Below are positions 62,562-64,000 of a stretch of 64,000 nucleotides of DNA, one piece after another. The DNA comes from Anaerolineales bacterium (GTDB lineage Bacteria; Chloroflexota; Anaerolineae; JAAEKA01). Position numbers and translations under genes: made by a program. Position 1 is the first letter of the stretch. Every line of letters begins with the position of its first letter. Below the pieces are notes generated by a model. It was not told the DNA's origin and made no database searches. It worked only from the letters and a program-made list of their open reading frames with translations. The DNA is taken from NCBI GenBank assembly GCA_020634615.1, contig JACKBI010000013.1, forward strand, positions 62,001 to 126,000. The letters run 5' to 3'.

Positions 62562-63236
62562 ATGGCGTCAACGTATCCCGTTCATCTCGTGCTGGTAGGC
62601 CCGCCTGGAGCCGGTAAAGGCACCCAGGCAGCACAATTGGAAAGCCAATTCGGACTGAAGCAGATCTCCTCAGGAGACTTGTTTCGAGAGAACCTGAAAA
62701 ACCAAACGGAACTTGGCGAACTTGCCAGGACCTACATCGACCGGGGCGAGCTGGTGCCGGACAACGTCACCATCGCCATGGTTGAGGACCGCATTCAGCG
62801 ACCCGATTGCGCCAAGGGCGTCATCTTTGATGGCTTCCCGCGGACGTTGGAACAGGCAAGTGCGCTGGATGAGATGCTGGCATTACAGGACAGCGAAATC
62901 CAGCTTGCGCCGGCGCTTGTTGTTTCCGATGATGTCATCATCGATCGCATGACCGGGCGGCGCGTCTGTCGCAATTGCGGCGCTGTGTATCATATGTGCT
63001 ACAATCCGCCCAAAGCGGAAGGCGTGTGTGATATCTGTGGCGGTGAGCTATATCAGCGGTCTGACGACTTGCCCGAGACGGTGCGTAATCGACTCTTCGT
63101 CTATTACAAACAGACGTCGCCGTTGATTGGCTATTACTACGCCAAGGGTCTGCTGGTTCGTGTGAACGCCGATCAACCGATTGGCGCCGTCAGCCGGGAG
63201 ATGGTCGCAGCGGTCAGGACCGTGATAGATAAGTGA
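62562..63236 (+). CDS. adk: Adenylate kinase
   Basis: A 224-residue enzyme (ATP + AMP to 2 ADP). P-loop GPPGAGKGTQ, AMP-binding SSGDLFRENL and FDGFPRT are present. The LID carries a four-cysteine zinc motif (CRNCGAVYHMC, then CDIC), the metal form common in Gram-positives. The start at 62562 is used because GGGAG is nine bases upstream; ATG 62556 is only three bases from it. Confidence 0.96.
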   Translation: MASTYPVHLVLVGPPGAGKGTQAAQLESQFGLKQISSGDLFRENLKNQTELGELARTYIDRGELVPDNVTIAMVEDRIQRPDCAKGVIFDGFPRTLEQASALDEMLALQDSEIQLAPALVVSDDVIIDRMTGRRVCRNCGAVYHMCYNPPKAEGVCDICGGELYQRSDDLPETVRNRLFVYYKQTSPLIGYYYAKGLLVRVNADQPIGAVSREMVAAVRTVIDK

Positions 63237-64000
63237 TGTTGTTTTCGAGGCAGACCAACGGAATCAGAATCAAGACCGCGCGTGAACTGGAACTGATGCG
63301 CACAGCCGGCCGCATTGTGGCCGAGGTGCACGCCAGGATGCGCGAGATGGTGCAGCCTGGTGTTACGACGGCCGATCTGGATGCGGCTGCTGAGGCGATC
63401 ATTCGTGGTTATGATGCGATCCCGGCCTTTGTCGACTATCCCAACGCCCGGCAGGGCGGCCCGGTGTTTCCGGCGACCCTTTGCACCTCCATCAACGATG
63501 AACTGGTGCATGGAATTCCCAGCCGGCAGCGGGTGCTGGCGGAAGGCGACATCATCAGCATCGACGTCGGCGCGATCTACAAAGGTTACGTAGGCGACTC
63601 TGGCTGGACCTATGCCGTCGGCCAGGTGAGTGATGAGGCGCAGCGGTTGCTGGAAGCGACTGAAGGAAGTCTCTGGGCAGGCATTGCTCAGGCGACAGTC
63701 GGCAATCGCTTTGTCGACGTTTCACGGGCCGTGCAGCAGTTCGCTGAAGAGCGCGGGTTCTCCATCGTGCGCGAATACACCAGCCATGGTGTTGGCAGCA
63801 AGATGCACGAGGAGCCGCAGATTCTGAACTTCGTGCCGACCGACCGTCGCGACGCCGCTCGCAGCTATCCGGCAATGAACCGCCGATTGTCAGCGGGCAT
63901 GACTTTCGCCCTGGAGCCGATGGTCAACGCCGGTGTCTGGGAGACACGAGTGCTCGATGACGAGTGGACCGTGTCCACCAAAGATGGCCGGTTGTCGGCG
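63236..64000 (+). CDS. map: Methionine aminopeptidase, 3' end cut by window edge
   Basis: 255 codons, open to the right edge. It removes the initiator methionine. Metal ligands seen: Asp110 (SIDVG), Asp121 (GDSGW), His184 (TSHGVG) and Glu227 (ALEPMV); the last glutamate would lie just beyond the edge. CTSINDELVHGIPS is conserved. The ATG overlaps the adk TGA by one base (TGATG). The N-terminus has about ten extra residues before IKTARELELMRTAG. Confidence 0.96.
   Translation, partial: MLFSRQTNGIRIKTARELELMRTAGRIVAEVHARMREMVQPGVTTADLDAAAEAIIRGYDAIPAFVDYPNARQGGPVFPATLCTSINDELVHGIPSRQRVLAEGDIISIDVGAIYKGYVGDSGWTYAVGQVSDEAQRLLEATEGSLWAGIAQATVGNRFVDVSRAVQQFAEERGFSIVREYTSHGVGSKMHEEPQILNFVPTDRRDAARSYPAMNRRLSAGMTFALEPMVNAGVWETRVLDDEWTVSTKDGRLSA

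Overview
The window is about 64 kb of GC-rich bacterial chromosome. Gene content points to a Chloroflexota bacterium, probably from the Anaerolineae/Caldilineae side. RpoB begins like the Firmicutes-type protein, S14 is the zinc type, and secreted proteins carry Thr-Pro linkers. The histidine kinase has the multi-membrane-segment sensor head common in that phylum, and SpoIIE-type phosphatase, DegV, PspC and DUF4139 proteins are present. The assignment is an inference from gene families, not from a marker alignment. I see no rRNA, tRNA, CRISPR array, transposase or prophage gene.

Layout. 1-6.4 kb (+): a DUF4139 protein cut by the left edge, a PH-domain membrane protein, a DUF4399 lipoprotein, two unknown membrane proteins and a membrane-anchored dihaem cytochrome c. 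6.6-10.8 kb (+): a signalling operon with a kinase-less membrane sensor, a paralogous sensor histidine kinase and a NarL-type regulator. 10.8-18.3 kb: YkgJ-type and GNAT genes (-), a PLP decarboxylase-family enzyme and an SDR (+), a large secreted repeat protein (-) and a ThDP enzyme (+). 18.4-24.5 kb: a secreted beta-helix protein, a Thr-Pro-rich lipoprotein and recA (all -), then mgsA (+). 24.6-35.5 kb: tnaA (-), a vapBC-type module (+), then hom, a GAF/SpoIIE phosphatase, queG, an unknown membrane protein, fabF, plsX and degV (all -). 35.8-37.2 kb (+): pspC and a class V aminotransferase.

37.2-64 kb is one continuous + strand expression superoperon: rpoB-rpoC, rpsL-rpsG-fusA-tuf, then rpsJ-rplC-rplD-rplW-rplB-rpsS-rplV-rpsC-rplP-rpmC-rpsQ-rplN-rplX-rplE-rpsN-rpsH-rplF-rplR-rpsE-rpmD-rplO-secY-adk-map. 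The window ends inside map. Good promoters precede rpoB, rpsL and tuf. Hairpins sit in the rpsL and tuf leaders and in the rpsG-fusA and tuf-rpsJ gaps, suggesting graded expression within the superoperon.

The most unusual material is non-coding. At five intergenic places there are arrays of degenerate 7-bp units. Two of them lie in the superoperon (rpoB-rpoC and rplV-rpsC); each begins right after a stop codon and ends exactly where the next gene's Shine-Dalgarno begins. Another array pair faces itself between vapC and hom and encodes the last codons of hom. Other notable points are large lineage-type insertions in both RpoB and RpoC, a 13-bp perfect hairpin in the tuf leader, a LexA-like box inside the recA promoter spacer, an operator-like palindrome at the toxin-antitoxin promoter, and an RpoC motif (GHIELAS) encoded in frame just upstream of the likely rpoB start.
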